From positions 111,202-175,201 of the forward strand of contig NMRB01000650.1 of assembly GCA_002633025.1 (NCBI GenBank): 64,000 nucleotides of DNA. The letters run 5' to 3'. This document shows positions 10,201 through 21,524 of the stretch, one piece after another. This DNA is from Notospermus geniculatus. Lineage: Eukaryota > Nemertea > Pilidiophora > Heteronemertea > Lineidae. The position numbers and the translations under genes were made by a program. The notes below the pieces were generated by a model that saw nothing but the letters and a program-made list of their open reading frames with translations, had not been told where the DNA came from and made no database searches. Each line of letters begins with the position of its first letter. Within the stretch, counting starts at the first letter, position 1.

Positions 10201-12223
10201 CGCGCAATATTTGATTGACAACGATTTGAGATTGATTGAAAATGGTAATTTCAGCCACTTACTCATAACTAATCAATGAAAGGCCACCCTTGTCAAATAG
10301 TCCAGAAATAGACGTGAAATGAAGTTTATTTAGTCATTGTCGGTGTCCGGAAGTGGACTATTACCATTGCTATGCAACAGTCAGGAACGGTAAACGCCAC
10401 ATCACGGGGGGGAGGGATAGACCGTCTACCTTTTTCCTTTGGTTATTCAATACACTAGTGGCTCTCGGAGGCAGAACTTCATGTAAGTTGGCATTTTCGT
10501 GCTTTTTCCAATTTCATCTTTAGGCTACATTGCCTAAGGAATATTAGGCAAAATGCCTAACATGATATTCTGGGGATAAGATGCCAAACCTATATTAGGC
10601 AATTTGCCTATATAAGCAAAAGCTTTCAGAGTATTTTTTAAAGGGACACATCTGCTGGAATCATGGACGTGCCATCTTATTCTTACCTCGTTCACTTCCT
10701 CGCTCGACCTCGTCCCCGGTGGCCGTGTTAAGATTCGTTTCACTTCCTTCGTCACCAATCCCTGGGAACGAGGGTAATATTTTCAGTCAGATTCAAAACG
10801 CTTTTAAATCGTTTCAGGTTGGCTGCCTTCAGGAGGATGATCGACTGATGGCGGAAGTGGCATTGTACCGGCTTGCTACGGTCCCAGACTTACAAAAGTA
10901 AGTGACAAATCCCATTCTGACATATCGGCTTCACTTTCCCTAGCATCCGCTAAATCCCAATAGGCCTACTTCGTATAGCCAGCGATGGTTTGAATGTCGG
11001 ACTGCGTCTGGTGAATCAGAGCCACTTTCCTGACGGACACTCACCTCGCTGGTGTGACCTCGCCGATACTCATTCGCATCAAAACTCAGTTGTACGATCT
11101 TCTTCTGCGTCTCATCAGGGAAGAAGGTAACAAAAGGTCTCGGCCGGCCCTTGGGCTGCTGAGCTTGGCCGCTCTCCACTGATAGAAGACTGTCTACTAA
11201 GGCGTACCACTTCTCCTGCATCACGCTGTAGGCGAGCAACCTGTCAAACAACCAGGCGATATCGCAAGCAATCAAATCGCCACCGATCTTCTCGCCAACC
11301 ATCACAGACTAGGTGATATCACGTTGGTATTGTTTGACATTGGGCGAACATCACTGGTGAGAAGATGCCACGCATCGCTGTCCAGCGCACACCTGGCGTC
11401 AACAGCCAATTTGCTCGCTGGCGATCAAGTCGCTTCTGAGATCGCCGAGTGTGCTGCAACTTTAGGTTGCATCACAGTAGCAGTGACGTCGCAATGACCT
11501 CAGCAATCATACTCTCGGCCGAATGCTCAGCAGAAGGAAAATGCATTTTCTTTAGCAATAGTGATGGTGGTCTCAGTTGAGGCTTTCCCGATACGGGAGG
11601 ATGAGTTTGTTGCCAACATTTTATTACTTACTCTCTACAAACGGCGCAGACTTGTACGATCTTCAGGACAGCCCGAGCTGCCCGGCGAAAGCGAACTATC
11701 GGCTGGAATTGAGAAAATGGCAAAGTTATCGGTTTTAAATACCGTAACGTTACGAGAAAAGGTCGATTGATGAGTCGATGTTCGGATGCTCTGAATTTCT
11801 TACCTTAACCTCCTCGTCATGTGGCGAAGAACTAGCCGCGTTCTTTTGGAGATCGACCGACATATTTACTTTCCTGAGTGCATCCTCTTCTTTCATCAGA
11901 CTTTTCTTCGAAGCTTTTCTTGCAAGTTGTCTCCGAGTTTTGCTGTCTTCAACCAAATCACCCGCGACACAATCCCTACTCGCGCCAATCTTCATCGCGC
12001 CCCGATTCAACCGATCCAGTTCGAGCGCATCCTTCACGATTGTCCTAAACCGAAGCCTCTGCTTTCGGCTTTTTATGTTCTGAAAGAACGTGTTCGCATT
12101 GGCGCGGGTTCTCATTAGTTCATATACGTCCTCATAGATGACGGACCTTCGGACCCTCGGCCGGTGTCCACTCAACATGTCTATGGTGTTTCTGTGATGT
12201 GGACTTAACGTAGCTGCAGCCAT
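4246..12223 (-). CDS. divergent cyclic nucleotide-binding domain protein, CNBD2-like, 11 exons, 3' end missing
   Basis: Exons in order on - are 12223-11804, 11215-11045, 8778-8613, 7095-7034, 6797-6714, 6422-6358, 6125-6048, 5479-5419, 5237-5093, 4890-4400 and 4296-4246. All have GT-AG borders and every phase joins, giving 598 codons from ATG 12221-12223. The product aligns piece by piece with the + gene at 31465. The first CNB half contains RVIIRKGLPADGFYIVMTGQ, then ERFG|EYDLICGCKRRTTV at the phosphate-binding cassette position (Glu and an Arg kept, the LAL core lost). Next come DYRDIFN, DSNDIEWIYIIKSGEARVLK and VQIETLHAGSVF|GLTACLD. Exon 10 adds a ~160-residue Ser/Thr-rich linker with GRRPSI and SRRSSV, which are PKA-type sites. 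The terminal exon (the LVSDGAEC part of the relative) is not found; block A1 begins 136 bp beyond exon 11. In vertebrates CNBD2 binds cAMP and is needed for sperm flagellar function. Binding here is uncertain. Confidence 0.85.
5584..5990. repeat. minisatellite, 25-29 bp units
   Basis: Some fourteen to sixteen head-to-tail copies of a unit like 'ctactccaaggagaacataa' plus aattgctt alternate between a 29-bp form and a shorter form lacking a few bases. The array lies between exons 7 and 8 of the - strand CNBD2-like gene, ending about 60 bp before exon 7's donor side. Confidence 0.95.
7233..7385. repeat. long hairpin (inverted repeat)
   Basis: AAAGCGGGTGATCCACTGTT at the left is mirrored by aacagtggatcacccgcttt at the right. 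The arms are ~60 bp with few mismatches and also contain GAGACGGGGTTGCG and its complement. The loop is short. It is probably a foldback MITE. It lies in an intron of the - strand CNBD2-like gene. Confidence 0.8.
7561..8163. mobile_element. terminal-inverted-repeat element with CACTCTtAAAA ends
   Basis: The left end reads CACTCTAAAAAATTTCTTGTC and the right end complements CACTCTTAAAACATTCTTGTC. The subterminal regions repeat CTTGTCA/TGACAAG many times in both orientations. AGCGA occurs on both sides close to the ends and could be the target duplication. There is no transposase frame. A tRNA-like segment sits inside (7820-7905, - strand). Confidence 0.65.
7820..7905 (-). repeat. tRNA-like (SINE-type) segment inside a DNA element
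   Basis: The reverse strand carries a B-box match GGTTCGAATCCCGC and, about 50 bp upstream, an A-box-like ATAGCCACGAGGG. The spacing is tRNA-like, but acceptor pairing is poor, so I call it a tRNA-derived repeat or pseudogene, not a functional tRNA. Confidence 0.5.
8272..8566. mobile_element. MITE with CCCCCGTCACA ends
   Basis: Terminal inverted repeats CCCCCGTCACA and TGTGACGGGGG bound a 295-bp non-coding segment. TA is present on both outer sides, which would fit a TA target duplication. It lies 47 bp beyond the donor of exon 3 of the - strand CNBD2-like gene. Confidence 0.65.
9242..9614. mobile_element. non-autonomous DNA transposon with 9-bp target duplication
   Basis: The ends are CAACCTCGTTCCCAGGGGT and, at the right, ACCCCTGGGGACGAGGTTG. 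The 9-bp direct repeat ATAAGAACC flanks the element at 9233-9241 and 9615-9623. The length is 373 bp with no transposase frame. A duplication of 8-10 bp points to a hAT, P or Mutator-type transposase; I cannot choose among them. A related end (CTGGGAACGAGGG) occurs near 10765. Confidence 0.85.
9813..9962. promoter_or_regulatory. cluster of TGACGTCA-like words
   Basis: About five close matches to the cAMP-response word TGACGTCA (for example GTGACGTCACA, ATGACGTCC, CGACGTCACG, GTGACGTCAAA, TTGACGTCGTC) fall within 150 bp, between exons 2 and 3 of the - strand CNBD2-like gene. The words are seen; regulatory use is inference. TGACGTCA also sits inside several mobile elements of this window, so repeat origin is equally likely. 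Confidence 0.3.
11250..11462. repeat. dispersed repeat, shared with 61380-61590
   Basis: Long identical words link this stretch to 61380-61590: cacagactaggtgatatc and cgctgtccagcgcacacctg plus gcgtcaacagcc, in the same order and orientation. At the distant copy, left and right ends share ATCTGATCGCCA in inverted orientation, which suggests a small DNA element. This copy begins just outside exon 2 of the - strand CNBD2-like gene. Confidence 0.7.
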
Positions 12224-13157
12224 CCCGAACTATAAAAAGACAGGTGATGGAAGTTCACTAAAACTGATGTTCCTGGGCCTCTGTTTTCATCGTTTTCTTA
12301 TGAATTTGTAGATTCAAAACAACCACGTAGATCTGTGGAGACTTGATAATCACAAAATCGCACTCCTGAAACAACTCTGCAGAACACCGACAATATTACC
12401 AACCTCAACAACGATACCGATTGGTTTGTTGACAATCTTAGCTCCCGAGAAACGAAATTCCGGTCTTCTGTTGGTCAGGAAGCAATCTGCAGAGCAGAAC
12501 AAACAACGGATCTTTTCTCCATCGTAACGGTACCGGAAGTGGGCCTGTGTGGATCAGAGGTCGAGCCAGTTTTAACCGACCGATTAGGGCCTAATTCCCT
12601 TGGGCCCAAGGTTTGAGTGCCCTGCTGATATCCAAACAGTGGATTACCAAAATTGAATACCGTAATCTAAAAGAAACCAACAGAATATACGGATTATGAT
12701 GAATTTGACTAACGCAATTTTGTCCTGATTATATTGCCAAAGTAGTTTAGCTAAAAGTAATCTGTTGAACCAGGCGACTGTTTTCTTATGTAAATGGTAT
12801 TTGGTAAACGGTAAACGGTTTAGGGAATTGGGACGTCCAAAATCAACAGAAAACCCTTGCAGAATATGTGGACCTCGAAAATTTTGATAAGGGAGTCAGT
12901 AAGGCCTGTAGAACGGTGAAGCATTGGTAACCACACCGCCAACAAAATTCTTGCCGATAAACTGTTGTCTCGCACGCCCCATCCTGAGAATGTGAAGTCA
13001 TTTACGCTCGTCCCCTCCCTGTGTGAGGAGGGGAGCGGTTGGGAAGACCCTGGGTGCGAGGATGCGGGGTACTTGCTCCTTCCGGGCGCATGACGTGCCT
13101 GAAGTCAAGACGCCGACGCAGTAAAGCAGGGCAGAAATCAGATGTCGCCGATGACGT

Positions 13158-13517
13158 TTACTTCCATTGGTCAACATGCAGCGCCATCGTTTTCGAAAGC
13201 ATTTCTGACTCATATGGTTTGGGACAAGCCAACAAATAACGCAAAACATGCAAAAGGCCATGGCCAACGTTGTGGCCATGACACCATGACGCAAAAGTCG
13301 GCCAATCAAATTCCGTAAACAAGGATAGCAGGCCTGCGGTTTCCCAAGCCGCTTCTACATCAGCGCCACTCTCCGCGGTCCAGTTTAAAAAGGCCGTGGG
13401 AACCCTATTTGATGTATTCAACTCATCAATATTATGATACACTCTATAATAACGGTTTTTAAATTCCATTGACAAGAAAGATTTGTATGATATGTCATTT
13501 GTATTCAGTGTAAGCAA
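13158..13517 (-). CDS. open frame, possible exon of an unrecognised gene
   Basis: A 119-codon open frame on - includes EFKNRYYRVYHNIDELNTSN and EFDWPTFASWCHGHNVGHG. The composition looks like globular protein rather than repeat translation. A donor-like AA|GTAAAC occurs near its end. It lies between block A2 and the - strand CNBD2-like gene, where it could join the candidate - exon at 16630-16805. I do not recognise it and the borders are uncertain. Confidence 0.3.
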   Translation of the reverse strand: MLTLNTNDISYKSFLSMEFKNRYYRVYHNIDELNTSNRVPTAFLNWTAESGADVEAAWETAGLLSLFTEFDWPTFASWCHGHNVGHGLLHVLRYLLACPKPYESEMLSKTMALHVDQWK

Positions 13518-13692
13518 GTGGTAATGTCATTAGCTTCGGGTGTAAAGGAGGATGACTTTATATGGGTCAAGTAAAAGTCGAATAGAAAAGATATCGGCAT
13601 TAAAGCTCGATGCTCTGTCTGTAGTTTCATTCCCAGTACGATTCATTCGCGTAATGACGAATGCGGAGCACTTCCGGACTTTCCCGATCTGT

Positions 13693-13770
13693 AGCCGAAG
13701 ATGACGTCGGCACCTGCCGCAGCCGAAGATGACGTCGGCGCTTGCCGCACTGAGTCGACGATGACGTCAT
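13693..13770. repeat. short tandem repeat carrying ATGACGTC
   Basis: A 28-bp unit (agccgaagatgacgtcggca plus cctgccgc) is repeated twice and then degrades to cgacgatgacgtcatca. Each unit contains a CRE-like ATGACGTC. It lies ~130 bp before the start of block A2. Confidence 0.7.
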
Positions 13771-15516
13771 CAGTAACCGATGCAGAGTGCCTCGTTTGTT
13801 GTTTTGCTGTTATAATGTAAACCTAATACGTATTCTTCCCCTGCCCAACATCGCACTCTGGACATGCTGGAGTCTCCGATCTTACGCTGACCCCTCTAAG
13901 GTGTTTGATGGAGTGAATTATGGAGTGGGAAATCAAAATCAGTGACGAAATGTCCTTCCAAACATGCCACACAAGAATCCAAAATTGACATTCATCTTTA
14001 ACCGTTTATTCAGTGTCGCTCAAAACGAACAACTTTCGTTGTCACTCCTTCCTTTCACCTCAAACTGAGGAGTTCGTCATAACTGCCGTGTGCTCTCTCA
14101 GTTATGGTGACCTCGATTCAGGCCGACATTTAACGAAATTATCAAGGGAAAATCATAACAAACCCAAATAGACACGCAACAGCGGGTTTCTATGTTCATC
14201 TTGGGTGAATATCAATCAAAGAGAAATCGTTCCCAGCAGGGTCTATTTATCCTATATTTCCATTGAATGGAGTTGTACTTTCACGTTTTTGTTGCAATCA
14301 GTGGGGCTATCAACGCTCTGCTTGACGTAGTCAGGTCTGGGGACTCTTAATTTCAACATTAAAGGCCACTGCGTGTAGGCTATATCAGTTGAATCGGAAA
14401 GAACATCCGCACGGCGACGGGGCCTGGGAAGAAAACCAAAATGCACCGTACAGCATAGTACACTTTTCTTTCACGACAGAAACATCACGAACTAGCTAAC
14501 AAGATGTTGAGTATCGCAAATGACTACTATTAAAGGACGTCATAAGACAGTGTTGTATGATTCTAAAGAGGATTTCCACTAGATGGATATCCCATGAAGA
14601 TGGACACGTGGAAGTTCGCCGATATTAGTAAAACTGTTGTAGAAGTACTTCACAATTTAGGACTAAAACTTCCCTCCAATTATCTCAGCCAGAGCGCCTT
14701 CGTTCCGTCAGGGAGTTCTTGTTTTCGTTGTTTTGTCAACAGAATGTAGACCGGACAAATGACTCCGCCCGCGCCTCTGCCGAGATACTGTAGCTTTAAA
14801 TCTGACCAAGATATGTTATTCTATCCATGTCCCGTTCTTCCCCTGAGGAACCACGCAGTTTTATGTGTAACTATTTGACAAGGCAAACAAAGTACTCTTA
14901 CATGGATCATCGCACGAGTTCTACTGTAACTGTGTAAATAATCGAGTTGTCTGTACACACGAATATCACAAGCCACGTTATCAAAGTCTTGAGAAAGTAA
15001 AAACTTAGAGAGCAAGGATCAAAGCCTAAAGGATGTGATATCTATTGGATGTGAGGTAGACGCAGACAGGATTGGTTGACGATATTTCGTGATTTCACCG
15101 GATCAGAGATCGGAGTTGACATGTTACATACACGATTGAGGGAAAAGGATATCCAACAAATCAACACGAAATCGGAAAATAATTCATTAAAAAGGAGAGA
15201 AGCCATCGTTGGAGGTTGATGGGATAACACAATTTGGACAACTTACTTCAAGAAGTTGTAGAGTTCAGGACACTGACGTAGAGAACTGTTGGAACTGAAG
15301 TGCTTGGTGCTTGCGGTGGAGAGGGCATAGGACTAACATTGTAAATCAAATCGCAAACCGTACAATTTTTTCTACACTACTGACGTAATTGGAATCCAAC
15401 AGTAATTTTCTGCTTTACAAAGTGCAAATGTTGTTATTAGGTCTGTAATGGTTTAATTAAAGCTGTTTTATGACGTTTTAACCGTATTAAAGTTACCGGT
15501 GCTTAATACGTCAATC

Positions 15517-16319
15517 ATGGCTTCCAACAGCGAAGATTTGGCACCGTTGATTGAAGAAGACGAAGTTGACGATTCGTCGGTGTCGAGTGGAGAGGATTTT
15601 GATCAAACTGGTGGCCTGGCCCCCATTGCAGAGAGTGAGGAAGACGCCGAGAGCCCACAGGGATACTTCCACGCCTTCGGAGTCAAAGATTTGAACGCGA
15701 ATCTCGTCGGGAACAGAGCGAAGGAAGACTCGCCGTTTGAGAAAGATGTTGTTCCAGACGAGGTTATCGGATTAAGCCAATCACGGGATGAGGCGGCTGA
15801 TGTTGTTGTTGGTGTTGGTGTTAATGGTATAGGAACGAAAAGTAAAGCGACCCCTGATAGCGGGCCATCGGTGAGGAGTCTGGACAGCGGCTACAGCAAG
15901 ATTACTGATGACAGGCTCGCTGAGAGGGACAGTAAGGAGACTGAATACACCGGTAGGACGACTGTACATTTTGCCGTCAAAGATGCGGGAAACCGGAATT
16001 CAGTGAATGAACCGACGGGGATACCCGCTGCTGACCGGACCGATTCCATCCTCTCAGCGGAGACATCACGAGAGACCACCTCTGTTCACCTGGACGTCCG
16101 GACACCGGACGACTCGACGCGGAAAGGCACCCCGGACAGTTTCAGGAGTTTTTCTCGAACCAGTGAAGAGATGGACCGGGTGAGAACACCCCTGATCGTG
16201 GCGAATATCGGCGTGATGAACTTAGATGAGGATGTGGAGGTGAACTTGAGTAACACGCTGACGCTACCAGGGATGAAACAAGGGCCACATTTCATGGTTG
16301 GAACCCTTCCTGCTGCGGA
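15517..16319 (+). CDS. first coding exon of an unrecognised acidic, disordered protein (copy A2)
   Basis: This is the second copy of the exon at 1617-2413, with the same ATG context and the same GA|GTAAGT donor. The length is 803 bp because of a 6-bp expansion in a valine/glycine run (VVVGVGVNG). The open frame is kept despite several replacements (for example Trp to Gly and Asp to Asn), so both copies may be used. No domain is recognised. Confidence 0.6.
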
Positions 16320-16629
16320 GTAAGTTTGAGTTCGATTTATTTAATATTGAAGTAGGGTAAAGTGTGGTACAATTCTAGCCCATGAGTGTAAAAATGGCCC
16401 GCATTGGATGGAAATGTACGCAGGGGCTAGAATTCTCCCGGGGCTAGAATTGTACGACTTTACTATTTTGTTATCAAGGGGTTCTATACATGACGATGGA
16501 AGGCATATTGGTAGCTCAAGCTCTTGACTAATGTTGTTACGAAAGCTACGTGTTTGGTCCAACCAAATTTTACCCACGATCGCCTCGCGACAAAACCGTC
16601 CTGTCGCAGCGTCCCAAATGTATTCTAAC

Positions 16630-16805
16630 CTGTAGAATAAAATTCTCCACCTCGGCATAACATAGAACCGTGGGAGAGTAGACCACGACCACCGAATGAT
16701 CGGCTTGCGTTGGATCCATGGATTGATGAGTATAGTTGTAGTCTTCTGGCTGTAGGTGGCGTAACTATAGCCACACGGTGGGACACCTTCACACATGTCA
16801 CAGAC
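16630..16805 (-). CDS. candidate internal exon, unrecognised (copy A2)
   Basis: This is the counterpart of 3026-3201, with the same 176-bp length, acceptor and donor. The frame also stays open past the donor into EYIWDAATGRFCREAIVGK, so the true right border could differ. Function unknown. Confidence 0.4.
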
Positions 16806-18448
16806 CTGTATAATTTCACGACCACTTGAGTAACGACAGGACACCACCGACATGATTGAGTTACCAAACTTTTTTACCTTGTATACAAATTGTTTATATA
16901 CTGCAGGTATTAACTGTGTGAACGAAAGGGGCTTGAAAGGTTTTTGTGCGGTGACGTAGGCAGCGATCGTTAAGAACCGTTACATACCCCAGGTTGTTTA
17001 GTGGAGAGCAGCAAGTTTATGGTGTTGAACTTGAGGCCAACCGTTCCGTAACTGAAACAACAGTTTAGAATATTTCTCCCCTGCGTTGCGATTAACTGGT
17101 AACCTTTCTACCTCGGTCACATTTTCTCTCTACTTAACTGGCGCCGAAATAGACCTATCACCAGACAACATTTTTCCGAGTCAGAAGATGTTTTATCGCC
17201 ATTTCATTAAAACATTCGACAGACGGTCTTACAAATACATGTACAAAGTTTTCCTGGACTCTTTCAAATCTTGTCTTGTCGCTGCCAATGAATGAAAAGT
17301 GATAAACTAGGCATTTTATGACCAAAATATTGAGACTCCATTGAACATGTGTCTTTTGTAATACGCTCACCATAAACCTGTAATTGACGCATTTGACCTC
17401 CTGATAGGGGTAAACAGGCATGTTGGCAGATAGAAATTCGAATACATGATGTATTGGTGGTATCACCCTGGACTAGGCCTGCCTGCTTTGCCGGAGAGTC
17501 CGCCGTTGCAGCTAAGGCATGTGACCGCGACCAAATCTGATGTCGCCCATTGTGTATCTTGATCTAGGATTTTTTTTACCGCAACTGACCGCATACTTGC
17601 CAATGTGGTCGCAATCTGACATCGCAAATTAGATGTTTTGTGTGGTACCGTAGGGGAAAACCGATCCTGCTGATGAAGGTGGTTGCAAAGAGGTCATATC
17701 GCCATGACAACGGCGTCTGCGCCAATGAATAATTCCTCCCGTGGGCAACGTCTCTCTGCCGGTTCACCAAACCCAACATGATTTCTGTTTTAACCCAGCG
17801 CCATAACAACATCGTAAGTGTAACGATTTTGCACTTAATTCACAGCAATATGAATTTGATTACATACAACTTCATTCACTTCGCCGTCGTCGAACTCTTT
17901 CAGATGAGGAAATAATTTTCCGGAAATGACCATATAATGCAGTTGAATGATTAATTAAAGTTGTCACGTTTTGGTAATAAAGAGTGCAAAGTTTCCATTA
18001 ACCCAGCTTTTGAAAGCAATGTAAGGTACATTCATGTACCAGTGTTTCAACACAGAAAACGCGGATTCATTCGTCGGTAGTCGTGACGTCACACAGGACA
18101 GTCTTGGTTACGCTCTGCGGAGTGAGGTGGGGAAGGTACATGTTGTTGTTTAAAGGAGGATCTCCTTGTTTTATTAGACCCGCATTTTCACTTGAAAGGA
18201 GCAGTGCCGACACGGCTGCAACTGTGTGGCAGCAACTTCTTGTCAAGATATCATCATCGATGGACGAATGAGAATTCTCTGCGCTGGAGCAAAGGCTTTC
18301 CTCAACAAATTGGTCCTTTGCGAGGGCTTTTCGCCAGGAATGTCAGGTGAAGTACCATTCCGCTGTACTGTACCGACGGATGAATGAAAACGCTGACATC
18401 TGAGCAAAGGATTCAGCGGCTTGATCCTTCGTGATGGTTTTACACCAG

Positions 18449-18449
18449 N
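18449..18449. other. ambiguous base / collapsed gap
   Basis: A single N sits exactly where copy B1 lacks the ~857 bp found in copy B2, including the start codon of the following exon. It marks an assembly join rather than a sequencing wobble. Confidence 0.8.
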
Positions 18450-19156
18450 TCACTTAAATAACCGGCACCTGCCCACTCAAGCTTCTAGAAGTAAGATGGA
18501 AAATGCGCCGATACCGCACGGGCTTACTCCCCAGGGCAGCCGGCGGACAAGCACCTCAGTCAGCGATCAGTCTCCGCTCCTCCGCCGCCGGTCATTTGGT
18601 GGAACGGCTAATTCCAACGGAGCGCCACCAACATATTCACACGACGAACAAAATTTCACACATTTCGTTCGGAGAGTTCATGGGAATAGTCATCATGTTG
18701 AGCCGCCAAAGAAATCCGGGCCTGCTCGGATGCCCCCTCTGCCAAGGCGGCCTTCTTTCATTCTTCAGAGGCGGCAGTCTGTTATTGTTAATCGGCAGTC
18801 CTCAAAGTGGGGGCTGCTGCGTAGTCACGCGGTCAGGTTAGTAACCTAACCATGTTACACTGTCTCTGTCGAACGACCGTTGAAAATAGCCCGTCCGATC
18901 TTAGGCTCCAACACATCTTGTCCAAAAAGTCATGGCCATGTACTAACAGCATAGTAAGAATCGCTCTGATATGATGGTGGATTTCGATTTGGACCAAAAA
19001 GCGTCAAAATGCTGAAGAATGTTCTTTTCATTTTTCAGAACAAAGCGCAAAGATGACGTCCGTCTGCCGCGCCTAAAGAAGCAGCGATTCACAGCATTCG
19101 ATGGGCGAGATGGTCGGCCGGGGTACGAGTCACCGCTCAAGAACAGGAGCATGGAG
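18450..19156 (+). pseudogene. RRxS-rich N-terminal exons, copy B1 (5' part missing)
   Basis: Exon 1 (18450-18836) and exon 2 (19039-19156) match the copy at 22238-22973 almost base for base, with intact donor GGTCAG|GTTAGT and acceptor TTTTTCAG. The upstream start MVDVARP is lost at the N gap, although a later in-frame ATG (MENAPIPHG, 18497) could serve. It may be an assembly-truncated copy rather than a true pseudogene. Confidence 0.5.
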
Positions 19157-19728
19157 GTAAGAGTTAGGCCTAGGCCTGGATGAAATAGCCAAGGCCTTGG
19201 TAGTCTCCCTAAACAGCCGCTGTGTTTCCCTCGCCCACTCCGCTGCACAAAATGGACGATCGCACGCACCGGTCACCAATCAGCCACCGTGCTCTGCGTT
19301 GTTTAACTTTCAGCTCCGAGGCCAACGCCCATGGCCAGCTGGTTATAGGCTGGGTATAAGACTGCTTGTGGAGTCTTAAGGGTGTGGAGGATCACTGTGG
19401 CGCCCCATCCTCACCTTCGCCGTATCCCGACCACCCCTTCTTTCGTCATCCATTGACGCTGTAGCAAGCACAGAAGACACCACACCTTTGCTACAGTTGC
19501 TTGTGGCCATCGCGTGTCGTCTCTGAATCATCATTTATGCAAGCACTATCACTTTCGCTATTATATTATCAACTTTTAATTATTCATTGGACTAAGAAAG
19601 TATAATATCAGCACAGAGCGTCCGACGAACTTTGTATGTACATATCACCAGCTGTGACTGGAATCGACTTGGAGATTGTACTGGTTAACTGTAGAAGTGA
19701 GCGAACGCAGGTTATTCATCGTTTCCAG

Positions 19729-19822
19729 GACGTAACTTTAACAATGTCCGCCATTGCTGACGTAACTTCAACAATGTCCGCCATTGCTGACGTAACTTCA
19801 ACAATGTCCGCCATTGCTGACG
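19729..19822. repeat. 30-bp tandem repeat, three units (copy B1)
   Basis: Three copies of tgacgtaacttcaacaatgt plus ccgccattgc occur here. The same array is at 23541-23635 in copy B2. Each unit carries TGACGTAA and GCCATT. The open frames over it on both strands are a consequence of the 30-bp periodicity. Confidence 0.9.
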
Positions 19823-20785
19823 TCGCCATAATGACGCTGCCGGGGGCAGATACTTTGCTGACGTCGTCCTCCGGGGGCAAAATGCAATGCAGACGCCGAG
19901 GAAAGCGTGCAACCCAACAGAACGATATTATACGTCGGGAGTGACGTAGCATACAGAGGATGAACACTTTGATTCGGTGCGCTTGATGGAACTTCACTTT
20001 CAACATTCCGATGTTTACCCAGAGGAGATTACCTTCTCTTTTTCAAACCATCCGAAGAGAAATCAATACAGAAGGAGGAAAGAGACGAAAGACAAGGAAC
20101 TGCAGAGTAGTCCTCTTCATCATCTTGACGTGAGGTAGGGCCTAGGTCTGTGCGAGAACGGTGACTGGACTCTGACGGAGGACGAAACAACATCGCCATT
20201 CCTCTTAGCCTACATAGTCTAAACGAACGATGTGTTCATCTTCGGGAATGATAAACATTTTATCTAATTCGAGGATTTTCCCAGAGTAAAATACTTCTTA
20301 ACGAACAATAACATTGTCTTCCATACAGGATTACTGTTTATGGAGAAGTATTAGCTCGGAGGACAGTGGTGATATCCAATTTATTGCAAAAGCGAGCCTC
20401 AGAGACATACATATTTAGTCCGGCTTATTTCTCTCCTAGCCTACAGTCCAGCATAACATCTGTGCATTCGATGTATACAGAGGCTATACAACTGCAACCA
20501 AGGAAAGGTCGTCAAGGATTGCGTCGAGGGAGCCTGTAACCAAGGGAAGCATCAAATTTCGTATATAGACATCGATAAGGTGGAACTCGGCTCGGGTCAA
20601 GTGCTTTCACGTAAAGTGTGTGTCGACCATACGTCATCATTTGTGGAGAAACTTACTAGTTTAATTTGTATTGTTGGACGCACTGTCCTGTCCGGCGAAG
20701 CATTAGCTAGGCCCTAATAACTGCCTTGATAGGCCTATCCGGCACAGGAACACTTGCAGTACATGCAATAATAGGAGTAGCCAAA

Positions 20786-20866
20786 ATGGAAGTGAGAGAT
20801 GATGGAGATACGGGAGTTGTATCCCGAAACGGAGGTTTGAAGTGGCCAACACGGGCCGTCCAAAAA
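20786..20866 (+). pseudogene. truncated start of the exon at 24614 (copy B1 end)
   Basis: ATG 20786 opens MEVRDDGDTGVVSRNGGLKW, homologous to the start of the exon at 24614. The duplication junction at 20867 then replaces the rest with the start of copy B2, and the frame stops within ten codons. Confidence 0.75.
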
Positions 20867-21524
20867 GGAAATAATTTTCCGGAAATGACCATATAATGCA
20901 GTTGAATGATTAATTAAAGTTGTCACGTTTTGGTAATAAAGAGTGCAAAGTTTCCATTGACCCAGCTTTTGAAAGCAATGTAAGGTACATTCATGTACCA
21001 GTGTTTCAACACAGAAAATGCGGATTCATTCGTCGATAGTCGTGACGTCACACAGGACAGTCTTGGTTACGCTCTGCGGAGTGAGGTGGGGAAGGTACAT
21101 GTTGTTGTTTAAAGGAGGATCTCCTTGTTTTATAAGACCCGCATTTTCACTTGAAAGGAGCAGTGCCGACACGGCTGCAACTGTGTGGCAGCAACTTCTT
21201 GTCAAGATATCATCATCGATGGACGAATGAGAATTCTCTGCGCGCTGGAGCAAAGGCTTTCCTCAACAAATTGGTCCTTTGCGAGGGCTTTTCGCCAGGA
21301 ATGTCAGGTGAAGTACCATTCCGCTGTACTGTACCGACGGACGAATGAAAACGCTGACATCTGAGCAAAGGATTCAGCGGCTTGATCCTTCGTGATGGTT
21401 TTACACCAGAAATTTCAGTGGAAGTAAACTTTCGAAGTTGTTGCTCAGTTCCGGGAGGCACTGGTGATTTCTGTTCATTTGTATACGTGAAAGAGGGGTC
21501 GGAAGGATTTTATAATATGTCCTA

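Larger units (their letters stand above)
13899..17740. repeat. duplicated block A, copy 2
   Basis: This is the homologue of 1-4110 and starts with the same bases as window position 1. It lacks the 298-bp MITE of copy 1 and has small private indels. It ends at 'aataattcctccc', after which the sequence is unrelated. Confidence 0.93.
17911..20867. repeat. tandem duplication B, copy 1
   Basis: This unit, from 'gaggaaataattttccggaa' to 'gggccgtccaaaa', is repeated immediately downstream (20868-24692). It carries two exons of a RRxS-rich protein and the first 81 bases of another exon. Where copy 2 has ~857 bp (21410-22266), copy 1 has a single N at 18449, so part of copy 1 may simply be unassembled. 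Confidence 0.93.

Noticed and set aside
19636-20006. Open frames on both strands over the 30-bp repeat (TSTMSAIADV and EVTSAMADIV)
   Set aside because: A 30-bp unit keeps any frame open; there are no splice or start signals and the array differs between B copies.
20700-20890. Small - frames (MVISGKLFPFWT and MTTLINHSTALYG) across the B1/B2 junction
   Set aside because: They exist only because the duplication junction joins two unrelated stretches.
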